64,000 nt of DNA from Deltaproteobacteria bacterium (lineage in GTDB: Bacteria > Desulfobacterota > Desulfobacteria > Desulfobacterales > C00003060), in contig QMMN01000003.1 of assembly GCA_003647275.1 (NCBI GenBank), positions 61,742-125,741 of the forward strand, written 5' to 3'. Position numbers and translations under genes: made by a program. Shown here piece after piece: positions 43,790 through 52,600 of the stretch. Below the pieces are notes generated by a model. It did not search any database. It saw nothing but the letters and a program-made list of their open reading frames with translations, and was not told the origin of the DNA. Positions within the stretch are counted from its first letter, which is position 1. Every line of letters starts with the position of its first letter.

Positions 43790-45028
43790 CTATCTTGTAA
43801 CCCCAACGTGCTTCTTATCGAACTCATCCAGCCATTTTTTGATCTTGCCAATCGCCAGATCAATCTCCTGGGCCTTTTCCGGGCTATATTCCTTGGCCTT
43901 TTGCAGGTGCCGATTCAAAGCCTCTCTATACAAATCTGCAAGTTGTTTTTCACCCTTGCTAATTTTGATAGTCGCCAGGGCATACTCCACAGCAGCCAAC
44001 CTCTTCATCAGCACATCCTTCTGAAGGTCGGTTGAGGCCAGGGGAACGGCCTGGGCCAGATATCCCTTGGCAGCCTCAAACTCGGGCACGGTTCCCTTAT
44101 TCAGTGCCAGATCAGCTTTGCCCAACAAGACGAGAAATTCAATGCTGTTCAAGCGCATCCTGATGGCTTGTTGCTCAGACTGAGACAGGGCGTACTTGGA
44201 AGCATGGGTTAAATATGATTTCACTGTTTTCAGGTCTGGTGTTTCACCTGTATTCAAAAGTTCATCTGCCCGCTTGATAAAATAACCAGAAAGAATGCCA
44301 AAGGCCTGCTTCTTGGTGTAAGCCTCCTGCTCTGGTGCAGCTTCAAGGATCTTCGGATCCGAGAAGCTGGCCACCAGATGCTCGCCCATGGGGGCAAACC
44401 TTCCTTGCCAGACTTCAACCATTTGGTCGCTTTGCTTAAAATAGAACTTGTTCGAATTGGACAGACTCGCCAACAAAAGGATGGCGATCACAAATGCCAG
44501 AGCACCGACCGCGTACTTCACGGTTTTATCCATAGGCTCTTGCGGAGGAGGTGGTGGTTCCTTCACTGTCTTGGGTTTCCCAGCCTGGACTGTGGGCTCT
44601 GCTTCCGGCGGAACCGCTCTTTCAGGTTGTTTCGACGGTTTTTCATCAAAGCGCTTGAACAGCAGTTTCTTGATCTTTTCCTTGTCCTGTTCGCTTTTCA
44701 TAGTCTGGGTCTCCTCCATGGTCAATTTGCTTTTATCTGCCAATTTTTTTTGTTTCTTTTTAAAACGGATAAATCGCTGCCACAGCTCATCAGAGACAGG
44801 GTTGCCCGTCTTCAATCCATCCAACCCCTTGGCTTCATAGCGTTTTAGCCATCCGTAATAGGTCGATTGAGGGAGTCCGAACGCTTGCAATGTGGCTTTG
44901 ATCGAATCCGAAGAGCGTTTCACCCCGTCCAGAATCGCCTTTTTCCTTTTGGATTCCTCGTCTTCCCCAACCCTAGATTTTACTGGCTTTTTGTGAGTTG
45001 CTTTCAGCAAACTTTTTCGGCCTACCAT
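43790..45028 (-). CDS. Membrane protein with N-terminal transposase-like HTH and extracytoplasmic helical domain
   Basis: This 412-residue protein was not recognised as one family. Residues 41-72 form an HTH like those of IS3/IS630 transposases and regulators (TLQAFGLPQSTYYGWLKRY). A charged coiled region, a Pro-rich linker (about 135-165) and one membrane helix (172-190) follow. Residues 200-412 are helical, with TPR-like spacing, and would lie outside the cytoplasm. An HTH tied to the membrane suggests DNA anchoring or a membrane regulator. It is the last gene after the dynamin-like and ParA-like genes. Confidence 0.65.
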   Translation of the reverse strand: MVGRKSLLKATHKKPVKSRVGEDEESKRKKAILDGVKRSSDSIKATLQAFGLPQSTYYGWLKRYEAKGLDGLKTGNPVSDELWQRFIRFKKKQKKLADKSKLTMEETQTMKSEQDKEKIKKLLFKRFDEKPSKQPERAVPPEAEPTVQAGKPKTVKEPPPPPQEPMDKTVKYAVGALAFVIAILLLASLSNSNKFYFKQSDQMVEVWQGRFAPMGEHLVASFSDPKILEAAPEQEAYTKKQAFGILSGYFIKRADELLNTGETPDLKTVKSYLTHASKYALSQSEQQAIRMRLNSIEFLVLLGKADLALNKGTVPEFEAAKGYLAQAVPLASTDLQKDVLMKRLAAVEYALATIKISKGEKQLADLYREALNRHLQKAKEYSPEKAQEIDLAIGKIKKWLDEFDKKHVGVTR

Positions 45029-45116
45029 AAGCCTTGCCCTTTATCCCCCTGATTTATAATCACAATATCTTTCCTGATAAAAAATTCCGTCCGTTTTGTA
45101 AAGGGATTTCTCATCC

Positions 45117-45896
45117 TCAGCTCAAGATTTCCTCTGTGAGAGCCAAATAATCGGCAGCCCCTGTGCTGGACGGCCTGAAAAACACCACTGGTTTACCATA
45201 ATAGGCGCTTTCGGCGACGGTGGTGTTAATCCGAATAACCGTTTTAAATAGCTTGTCCTGGAAGCGACCGTCCCTCCTGAGACTCTCCAGAATCTTGTTT
45301 GAGACCCTTGTTCGCTGGTCAAAAAACGTAGCCAATACACCCAGGATCCTGATGTCCGGATTCATTTCTTCCTTTATGATCGAAATGGTCTCAAGGAGTT
45401 CATCCAATGCACTGTAAGCATAGGGTTGTGTTTGACATGGAACAAGGATCTCCGAGGCAAAAGCAAGAACATTGACAGTCAGAATCGAGAGGCTTGGTGG
45501 TGTATCGACCACAATAAAATCATAGAGATCCAATACCGGCGTCAAGGCCTCTTTGAGTCGATTCTCCCGACCCGGCTCGTTCACCAGTTCTACTTCAACA
45601 CCCGAAAGATCCACATGGGATGGAAGAAGATCAAGGTGCTCCCAGGCCGTTTTCACAATAGCAGACCGGGCAGGTACAGGTTCCGGTAGCTTGATCACAT
45701 CATAGACTGAAGGGCTGTCCTGGCCCAGGCTCACCCCAAGCCCTCTGGTGGCATTGAACTGAGGGTCCATGTCAACAACCAGGACATCTTTTCCCTCAAG
45801 GGAAAGCCCTGCTCCCAAATTGATGACGGTTACGGTCTTGCCAACACCGCCTTTTTCGTTCACCACCGCAATGATCCGTGCCTTCCTTGTTGCCAT
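45117..45896 (-). CDS. ParA/Soj-family ATPase
   Basis: This 259-residue protein has the deviant Walker A KGGVGKTVT near residue 17, the DMDPQFNATRG loop near residue 42, and FIVVDTPPS as Walker B. ParA-like ATPases position chromosomes, plasmids or protein clusters. No parB or parS-like repeats are adjacent; instead it lies between the dynamin-like gene (42 bp upstream) and the HTH-membrane gene (88 bp downstream). An orphan ParA positioning a membrane machine is plausible. Confidence 0.85.
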   Translation of the reverse strand: MATRKARIIAVVNEKGGVGKTVTVINLGAGLSLEGKDVLVVDMDPQFNATRGLGVSLGQDSPSVYDVIKLPEPVPARSAIVKTAWEHLDLLPSHVDLSGVEVELVNEPGRENRLKEALTPVLDLYDFIVVDTPPSLSILTVNVLAFASEILVPCQTQPYAYSALDELLETISIIKEEMNPDIRILGVLATFFDQRTRVSNKILESLRRDGRFQDKLFKTVIRINTTVAESAYYGKPVVFFRPSSTGAADYLALTEEILS

Positions 45897-45938
45897 AACA
45901 GCCTCCCAGATTCGTTATCCGTTATCCGATTCACGATA

Positions 45939-48197
45939 CTATGACAGGCTCTGGGTTTCCAAAAGCTTTTCCACCTTACTGATTTCATGAAGTGCGGTAT
46001 TAACCGACTTTTCAATGGAAACAAACGCCTTGAGTATCTTGTCCTTAGCCACGCGTTCATTTTCGATGAAGCCGCTTGTATCAGCTAAACTCACTGCGAA
46101 AGTCCGTACTCGATCTACAAGGGCTTCATACAGACTGCTGGATATCGCATCGGCCAATTTAAAGAGGTACTGGTATTTCAAGTTTTCTTTGTAATCCATA
46201 AAATGGGCAGCGATAGATTGTTGGATCTGTTCCTTGAATCGCCGGACGCTGTCCTCCAGGGAACGGATAGCACTGTCAGCCTCCTTTCCAGCTGTTTTTT
46301 TAAATAACTTTTTGACAGAGCTTAACGTATTATAAAAACCCAGCCTCAAGATGGCCTCGGTCTTGATTCGAGTTGAATACTGCATGGTTGTGATAAGGGG
46401 AGGAATGCTCAGGTGCGCATCACCCTTAACCAGGCCAATGTCTGGACACTGTACATGTTTGAACGGACGTTGTTCAATTCTGATGCCAAGCTTTTCCACA
46501 ATACGCTGATGTTGATCAAGGGCATCCTGAATCATCAAACTGTAAGGTCCTGAGACTTGTTCAAAAACGCCCTTGATCTTCTTCTCCTCGATACGGATGA
46601 AATCAACCAGCCTTGGGTTGATCGATTCTGCCAGATAGCGGTTGGTAGCCTCACGCAAGGTTTGAAAAATACGGTATAGCGTGGGCAGAAAGCCAGAAGC
46701 CTCAAGGTCTTTTTCATATTCCTTGACTGAGACGCTGTATGAGTCAACAAATTGGATGATCTCCCGAATTGTGTCGCCATGCTGAACGTCAAAAAAGCGC
46801 TCAACATCGTCTGCCAAGTCCCGTTTTAACTTGCGGGTTGTCCCATCGAGGGTGTCCTTGATCACAGAGGTTACTTGATCAGAGGCCTCTCGCCTCTTGT
46901 CCATCTCTGCAAACATCGACTGAACCTCTCCCGCATCCTTACACAACAGGTCTTGGTTGATTTGAACCCAATCCTGCATACTATAAGCAGTGGCAAAAAT
47001 GCGTTCCAGGTTGCTCTGTAGAAGCAGCTCAAAACGATCCAATGATATCTTGCGCTGCAGGGCCTTCATGAATCGATCTGTTTCCTCATCTGAAAAGGTC
47101 ACCATGTCCTTTTCTTCCTGCCACTGTTCCAGCCGGAGGCGGTCTTTTCGAGACAGCACTTCTTCTTTTCGGTCAAAACCATTAAGGAGATCGTAAAGGA
47201 CGGAAAAAGCAAAAAGGTGCGTAACAGGCAAAATCATCCCAAGTTCATCCCGCACCCTGCTAACAAGCCCCATCAAGTCTGCCAGACTCTCGTGCTCACT
47301 AAAATCGCAGTTAAGAACAAAAAAAATATTTTTCGTGAGCCCCATCCTCTTGATGATGGTCAGGAACTTGATGTCTGCCTCACGTAATCCGGTGCGACTG
47401 CTCAATACATAGATGATGAGATGGGCTTGGAAAAGATAGTCCTGAATCATAGTCAAATGCAAGGGGTTAGGAGAATCGCTTCCTTGACAGTCAGCAATCT
47501 CAAGGTTTCCTCCAAATCCTTCAGGGGCGATAAGGGTCAGGAGAACATCTTTCAAATAAACGGCCAAGGACTGATCTCCCACAAAATCCTTTTGCCTATA
47601 AAAATCTTCTCCCTCAAAAATGTGCGTACTCGGTTCAAAGGAAACGAAACTTTTAACGCGATCGTATCCCTTAAGATATTCCGTAAGGAGCACGCTATTG
47701 GGATCGCGAGTATGATCGGATATCAATTGCTCTGAGTTCAGACTAGAAAGCTTCTGTTGTAGCTGAATTCGATCTTCTTCGCAGTTTATGTCGAAACTGC
47801 CACCATCAGTATCCCAGCACACGGCAGGCAACAGGATCAATGCCTGGTTCATCTCAGCATTTATTTCATCCCAGGTCTTAAACTCAAGTCTGGCCCTCAT
47901 AGAATTCTCTGGTCGTATCTTGGTGACAATGGAAGTCACAACCCCCGCACCTCTCTTGAGATAATCACCGCCAAATAGGGCATTAATCAGGGTGCTCTTC
48001 CCCGATTTGATAGGGCCCACCACAGCCACACGAATCATTTCCTCGATCAGTTGCCTATGAATTCGGGCTGTGGTTGCCTTCCACGCCTCAAGGGGGTGAT
48101 GAGACAGGCCATTAATGGATGCAACTTCACGTATAACTTGACGCAGAGCCTGATTGATGGACAGTATCTTATTTTTAACGTTATTATAGGTTTCCAC
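45939..48197 (-). CDS. Bacterial dynamin-like GTPase
   Basis: This 752-residue protein has a dynamin-type G domain: G1 GPIKSGKST (61-69), G2 threonine in GVVTSIVTK, and G3 DCQGSD near residue 237. The G4 region reads VLNCDFSEHES, departing from NKxD. The remaining 400 residues are long amphipathic helices, as in the stalk and neck of BDLPs, with a hydrophobic patch near residue 620. Expected to bind and reshape membranes. It starts the operon behind a strong promoter at 48313-48340. Confidence 0.82.
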   Translation of the reverse strand: METYNNVKNKILSINQALRQVIREVASINGLSHHPLEAWKATTARIHRQLIEEMIRVAVVGPIKSGKSTLINALFGGDYLKRGAGVVTSIVTKIRPENSMRARLEFKTWDEINAEMNQALILLPAVCWDTDGGSFDINCEEDRIQLQQKLSSLNSEQLISDHTRDPNSVLLTEYLKGYDRVKSFVSFEPSTHIFEGEDFYRQKDFVGDQSLAVYLKDVLLTLIAPEGFGGNLEIADCQGSDSPNPLHLTMIQDYLFQAHLIIYVLSSRTGLREADIKFLTIIKRMGLTKNIFFVLNCDFSEHESLADLMGLVSRVRDELGMILPVTHLFAFSVLYDLLNGFDRKEEVLSRKDRLRLEQWQEEKDMVTFSDEETDRFMKALQRKISLDRFELLLQSNLERIFATAYSMQDWVQINQDLLCKDAGEVQSMFAEMDKRREASDQVTSVIKDTLDGTTRKLKRDLADDVERFFDVQHGDTIREIIQFVDSYSVSVKEYEKDLEASGFLPTLYRIFQTLREATNRYLAESINPRLVDFIRIEEKKIKGVFEQVSGPYSLMIQDALDQHQRIVEKLGIRIEQRPFKHVQCPDIGLVKGDAHLSIPPLITTMQYSTRIKTEAILRLGFYNTLSSVKKLFKKTAGKEADSAIRSLEDSVRRFKEQIQQSIAAHFMDYKENLKYQYLFKLADAISSSLYEALVDRVRTFAVSLADTSGFIENERVAKDKILKAFVSIEKSVNTALHEISKVEKLLETQSLS

Positions 48198-48346
48198 GGA
48201 GTTTCAGAGGACAAAAAATCGATGCAAACTAAAAAAATAGGATGATGCAAGCGCCACCATCCCTTTAGATTCTGGAGAATCAAGGCTTAAAAGCCCAGTT
48301 GGCAAAGCCATTTATATAACAATGGTCGTCGCCCTGTCAATCCTAA
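48198..48346. other. Intergenic region between gap and the dynamin-like gene
   Basis: This 149-bp region holds the promoter at 48313-48340 and an untranslated leader of about 108 nt with no clear secondary gene. A small GATTCT/AGAATC hairpin lies near 48278-48291. Confidence 0.5.
48313..48340 (-). promoter_or_regulatory. Sigma-70 promoter of the dynamin-ParA-HTH operon
   Basis: On the minus strand, a perfect TTGACA (48340-48335) is followed after 16 bp by TATATA (48318-48313). Transcription would start near 48305, well before the dynamin-like ATG at 48197. It lies between the gap stop and the dynamin gene, so the operon can be expressed apart from gap. Confidence 0.65.
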
Positions 48347-49594
48347 CTAATTCAACATGGAAGCGATACTCACGGTCCGGTCTGCAAGCATATGGACATA
48401 GCCACCCATTTCATTATCATACCACCCATATACCACCACCTTTGTCACGGACATATCAATGACACTTCGGCCAAGGCAGGCCCCCACCTCCTCAGAATAA
48501 CCTGTAAGGCGTTTAAGATCAAATGATATGATCGCTGTTCGGGTGTGAGTCTCCTTCCCCTCAATAATCGCCGCAGCCAAGGGATGGCCAATCATGTCTG
48601 AAGATACGTTTTGCTCATCTGAATACTGAAGATATCCCTTTTTGTTCTTTTCAGCAGCATCTCTGTAGATCTGATTGATCAACTCGCGATTGGTAGGCTG
48701 CTGGTCAAAAGTGTCCTGAATATCAATAACCAGGATGATGAGCGAGCCCGTAGAAACGGGAATCCTAACCGATTCAGCAATAAAGCCGATCTTCTGCATC
48801 TCAGGTATGACCAGCGACAATGCCTTGGCCGCCCCCGTGGTGGTTAATATGATATTATTAAAAACACTCCGGTTCCGACGCAGATCCGCGGCTCCGGTCT
48901 TGGGCGCCCGATCCAGCACGAGCTGGGAACCCGTGATTGCATGCACGGTGGCCATAGAGGCCGTCAAGATCCTGTCCAAACCAAAATAATCCAAAAGGGG
49001 TTTGATCATATAGGCCAAACAGTTGGTGGTACAAGAGGCATTTGATATGATGTGGTGCGTAGCCGGGTCATACTCACTCTCATTGATGCCCATAACTGTT
49101 GTGACTGCATCCTTGGGCATTGAGGCGGTTTTGTCCTTAATCTTGAATGGTGCTGACACGATCACCTTTCGTGCCCCGGCAGCTAAATGACCGCGAACTG
49201 ACCCGCCAGCGGCGTCTGCAGGTTGTGTGGGGTCTGTAAACTGGCCTGTCGATTCCACCACCACATCGACTCCGTATGACCTCCATGGAATGTCCTTTGG
49301 GTTACGTGCCTCACGCAAGATCATAACCGGGATGCCATTGATTACCATGGAGCCAGACTTTTCATCCAGATTCTCAATCAAGCGCCCTGCCTTGTATCCA
49401 TACAGATAATTGTGCAGGGTTCCGTAAGTAGAATCCTTTTCAATAAACATGGCCACATCCTCAAGACTTGTACCGACCGGACGGCCGATATTTACCACAA
49501 TCTCCGAAAAGTCTTTCCGCCCCACATGCTGCCAGATGGACAGCTTACCGATACGCCCCAAGCCGTTGATTCCAAGTCTTCTACTTTTCATCAT
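48347..49594 (-). CDS. gap: Glyceraldehyde-3-phosphate dehydrogenase, long form
   Basis: This 415-residue protein (from ATG 49594 behind AGGAGGGAGG) keeps the GAPDH nucleotide fold LGINGLGRIGKL, the catalytic cysteine in SNASCTTNCLA, the catalytic histidine in a TVHAITGSQ block and YDNEMGGYVHM at the end. It is about 75 residues longer than common GapA (near 335), with insertions near 90-110 and in the catalytic domain near 300-350 (DSQ-like EKNKKGYLQYSDEQ). The direction (glycolytic or gluconeogenic) is not clear. It follows the PPDK-like gene. Confidence 0.9.
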   Translation of the reverse strand: MMKSRRLGINGLGRIGKLSIWQHVGRKDFSEIVVNIGRPVGTSLEDVAMFIEKDSTYGTLHNYLYGYKAGRLIENLDEKSGSMVINGIPVMILREARNPKDIPWRSYGVDVVVESTGQFTDPTQPADAAGGSVRGHLAAGARKVIVSAPFKIKDKTASMPKDAVTTVMGINESEYDPATHHIISNASCTTNCLAYMIKPLLDYFGLDRILTASMATVHAITGSQLVLDRAPKTGAADLRRNRSVFNNIILTTTGAAKALSLVIPEMQKIGFIAESVRIPVSTGSLIILVIDIQDTFDQQPTNRELINQIYRDAAEKNKKGYLQYSDEQNVSSDMIGHPLAAAIIEGKETHTRTAIISFDLKRLTGYSEEVGACLGRSVIDMSVTKVVVYGWYDNEMGGYVHMLADRTVSIASMLN

Positions 49595-49655
49595 ATTTCC
49601 TCCCTCCTGAAAATTATCAATTGCCACAGGTCAGCGGTGAATGGATACACACCGG

Positions 49656-52600
49656 TCAATGAACACTGCTCTCTTGAATCTCATGTTGACCTTTATAAAC
49701 AAAACCCTTCTGGCCATCAATACTTAAAAACTCCCCACACTGCAAGGTCCTTCCGTTGAGGACACCGCGGCCCTCTTTTTCATAAACCATCAGATCAGAA
49801 CACCCGACCACGCACGTCTTTTCCAACTGATGGGCCACAATGGATGCATGTGAGGTGGCTCCACCCCTGCTGGTCAAAAGCCCATCTGCCGCCGATATCT
49901 CACGTATATCGTCTGGAACGGTATCAAAGCGAATCAAAATAAGCGGTGTATTGGGCTCCTGGTTCCGGAAACCCTTAATGTCCTCCAGTGAAAAAACGAT
50001 CCTGCCGCAAAGGGCGCCTCCGCTCACGCCAACCCCTTTTGCCAAAAGGCTCGCTTTGAGTCTAGGAGTGGGTATGAAAGTGGGGTATCGCTTCATCTGA
50101 CGGACGACCATATCGCGAGATTGCAATATATAGAGATCATCTGCTGTTGGGCCTTCAAACGTGAATTCGATTTCTTGAGCGCTCCATCCCTTCTCATATA
50201 CAAGGCGCTTGGCCAAATCCCGCAAAGCCCTAAAGATTTCAGGGAATGCCTCCTCTAAGGCACGATCTTGCCCCCGGCCTTCTGCCATCTTTTGTTCCAG
50301 TGAGATGGAATAGGTCTTGACCAAGCCAGATACTACGTCTTCACCCTGGTTGCCCGTCGTATAATCGCCCCATAATGTCACCTTATCCAAAGACTTATGA
50401 GGATTGTGGGTGAAAACGACACCTGAACCGCTCTGATGATCCAGGTTTCCATACGCCATGTGCTGCACGATTACAGCCGTACCCCAATCATCGGAGATCC
50501 CCATAATATCCCGGTATGTCTTGGCCTTATCTGAATTCCACGAATAAAATACCTGCCAAATCGCCTGAAACAGTTGCTCATATGGATCATCAGGCAAAGC
50601 CACGTCCACATCGGTCAGGGCCTGCCGATAGGCGAGTGCCACTTCTCGCATCTGCCCAGGACTAAATTCACTTTTCCGTTCCACGTCGTATTTTGCCTTA
50701 TATTCGTTTATGATAGTATCGAACAGATCTCGTTCCATATTGTAAAACATGCCCCAGGACTGGAGAAAACGCCGATAATTATCCCAGGCAAACCAGGGAT
50801 TGCTGGTTTTACGAATAAGGCCTTCCACAATGGTCTCGTTTATCCCGACATTCAGGAAGGTATTCATCATGCCAGGCAAAGAGATTGTAGACCCACTGCG
50901 AACCGACAAGAGCAAAGGATTGTCAGGCTCTCCAAGCCGTGTGTTGGTCTCGTTTTCTAACTGTTTAACTTGATATAGAATCTTTCCTTTCAAATCCTCG
51001 TTGGCCTGCCTGAAGGCACTGATCAGATCAAGGCACCTAAAGACCTCTGTGGTGATAATAAATCCTTGCGGAATCGGCATCTTAAGGCCTGCCAACCTCA
51101 CAAGGTTGTAACCCTTCCCCCCCAGATAGATAGGATCCTTAATAGAATGAAGGGGGCGGTGAATGCTGGAAACAACACTGCCGGGGTCATAACTGAGAAG
51201 CAGATCTACATTATCCTGACTGAGGTCCTCAGACTGACGCGACAGGGTATGAATAATCTTGCTGACAAAGTTATCCAAATACTGAAAGCCAAAGGTGGTT
51301 GCAACAATCTCCCGGAAAAAGGCTTCAGAAACCTTGTTTATGACCTCTTCAGTCACCGCCTCACCTTGCTTGATGTGATATTTAGGAAGCAGTTTGTCAG
51401 GACCCAATTGTCTGATGATTTGTGACAGATTCTCTTTGTGAATGCTGGTGAAGTGGGTGTTAAGTATGTGTTGCTCAGCATGTGAAAGTCCCCGGAAAAT
51501 ATCCAAATATTGGGTAAAAGAAAAGCGCCTGACTTCAATGGCATGACTCAGCAGGTTTAGATAATTCCCCAGGGGTTTGACCATAATCCCGTCAAGCGCC
51601 ATGGCTTGAACAAGCAGGTGTATGCAATCGGCAATCTGGAAAAAGGTGGTCCGGGTCAAAAATTTTAAATTGATAGATGCAATCAGCTCCTCAAAAAGGA
51701 TATTGGCGAGATTTTCCAAGCGAAAGGTCAGACCCAAGGCATCAAACTTTCGTTCATGATAGGTTCCGTACATGGAAGGGATATCCGCGGCAATATGCCG
51801 CTTACGGTAAATATCTTCAGAAATCTTGAACTGTCTCGGCGATAGAATGATCTGTTTCAACCGCTTGAGATAGTCGAGGATACCTTGCAAACGACCAAAC
51901 AGGTCTTCACCTCGAAGGGCTTTTTCAAGGCGATCGGTTCTGGGTAAACCCTTGGTAGCGGCCTCCTTTATCAAGTCCTCTAATTGGAAATAGTTCAGGT
52001 TGTACTTCTGGTCGAGGAGTTTCAACAGGTGGATCGACAGGTGCACTCGCTGTTTGTCCTTCTTTAGCTCGTCGGAAATTCCAGACAGGTGCTTCTCAAT
52101 AATGTCCATATCAACACTGAGGAGTTCGCGAGGGTCGTCAATCCCGATTTTTGAAAACAGCGCATTGATGACCTCGTGGACCCCATCCACATAAGGCCCC
52201 CTTTCTGAAATAGCACTCAATATCTCAGGAGCCACAAAAGGGGCAAGAGGTGTTTTGTCTCTGCTGCGCCAAAAATTGATGATCTCCAGGGTAAAATCTA
52301 TAAGAAGGTTGTTGCTTTCCACATGGGACTGTTTCCGCAGAAAGTGAATCAAAACGTCTTTGCGGTTTAAAATCTCATCTATCTCAGTTGAAACATCCCT
52401 GATACGACCTTCGGCATTTATTTCGTTGAAATAGACCGGAAATAGCTTGGCAAGCTGCTTTGCGAGGTTGTAAACCGGGGCGATGTCACAGTTTAAAAAG
52501 AGGCTGATCTCCTTTTGAAAAAGGTCGGTATCTTTAATATAGAGGCCAGCAAGTTTCAGGTTGACAATCAATGCTGAAATCAACCTTTTGCTCCATTTGG

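Noticed and set aside
45905..45935. Tandem TTATCCG repeats between parA-like and dynamin-like genes as a parS-like site
   Set aside because: Only two short units in a 42-bp gap and no ParB gene; too little for a centromere call.
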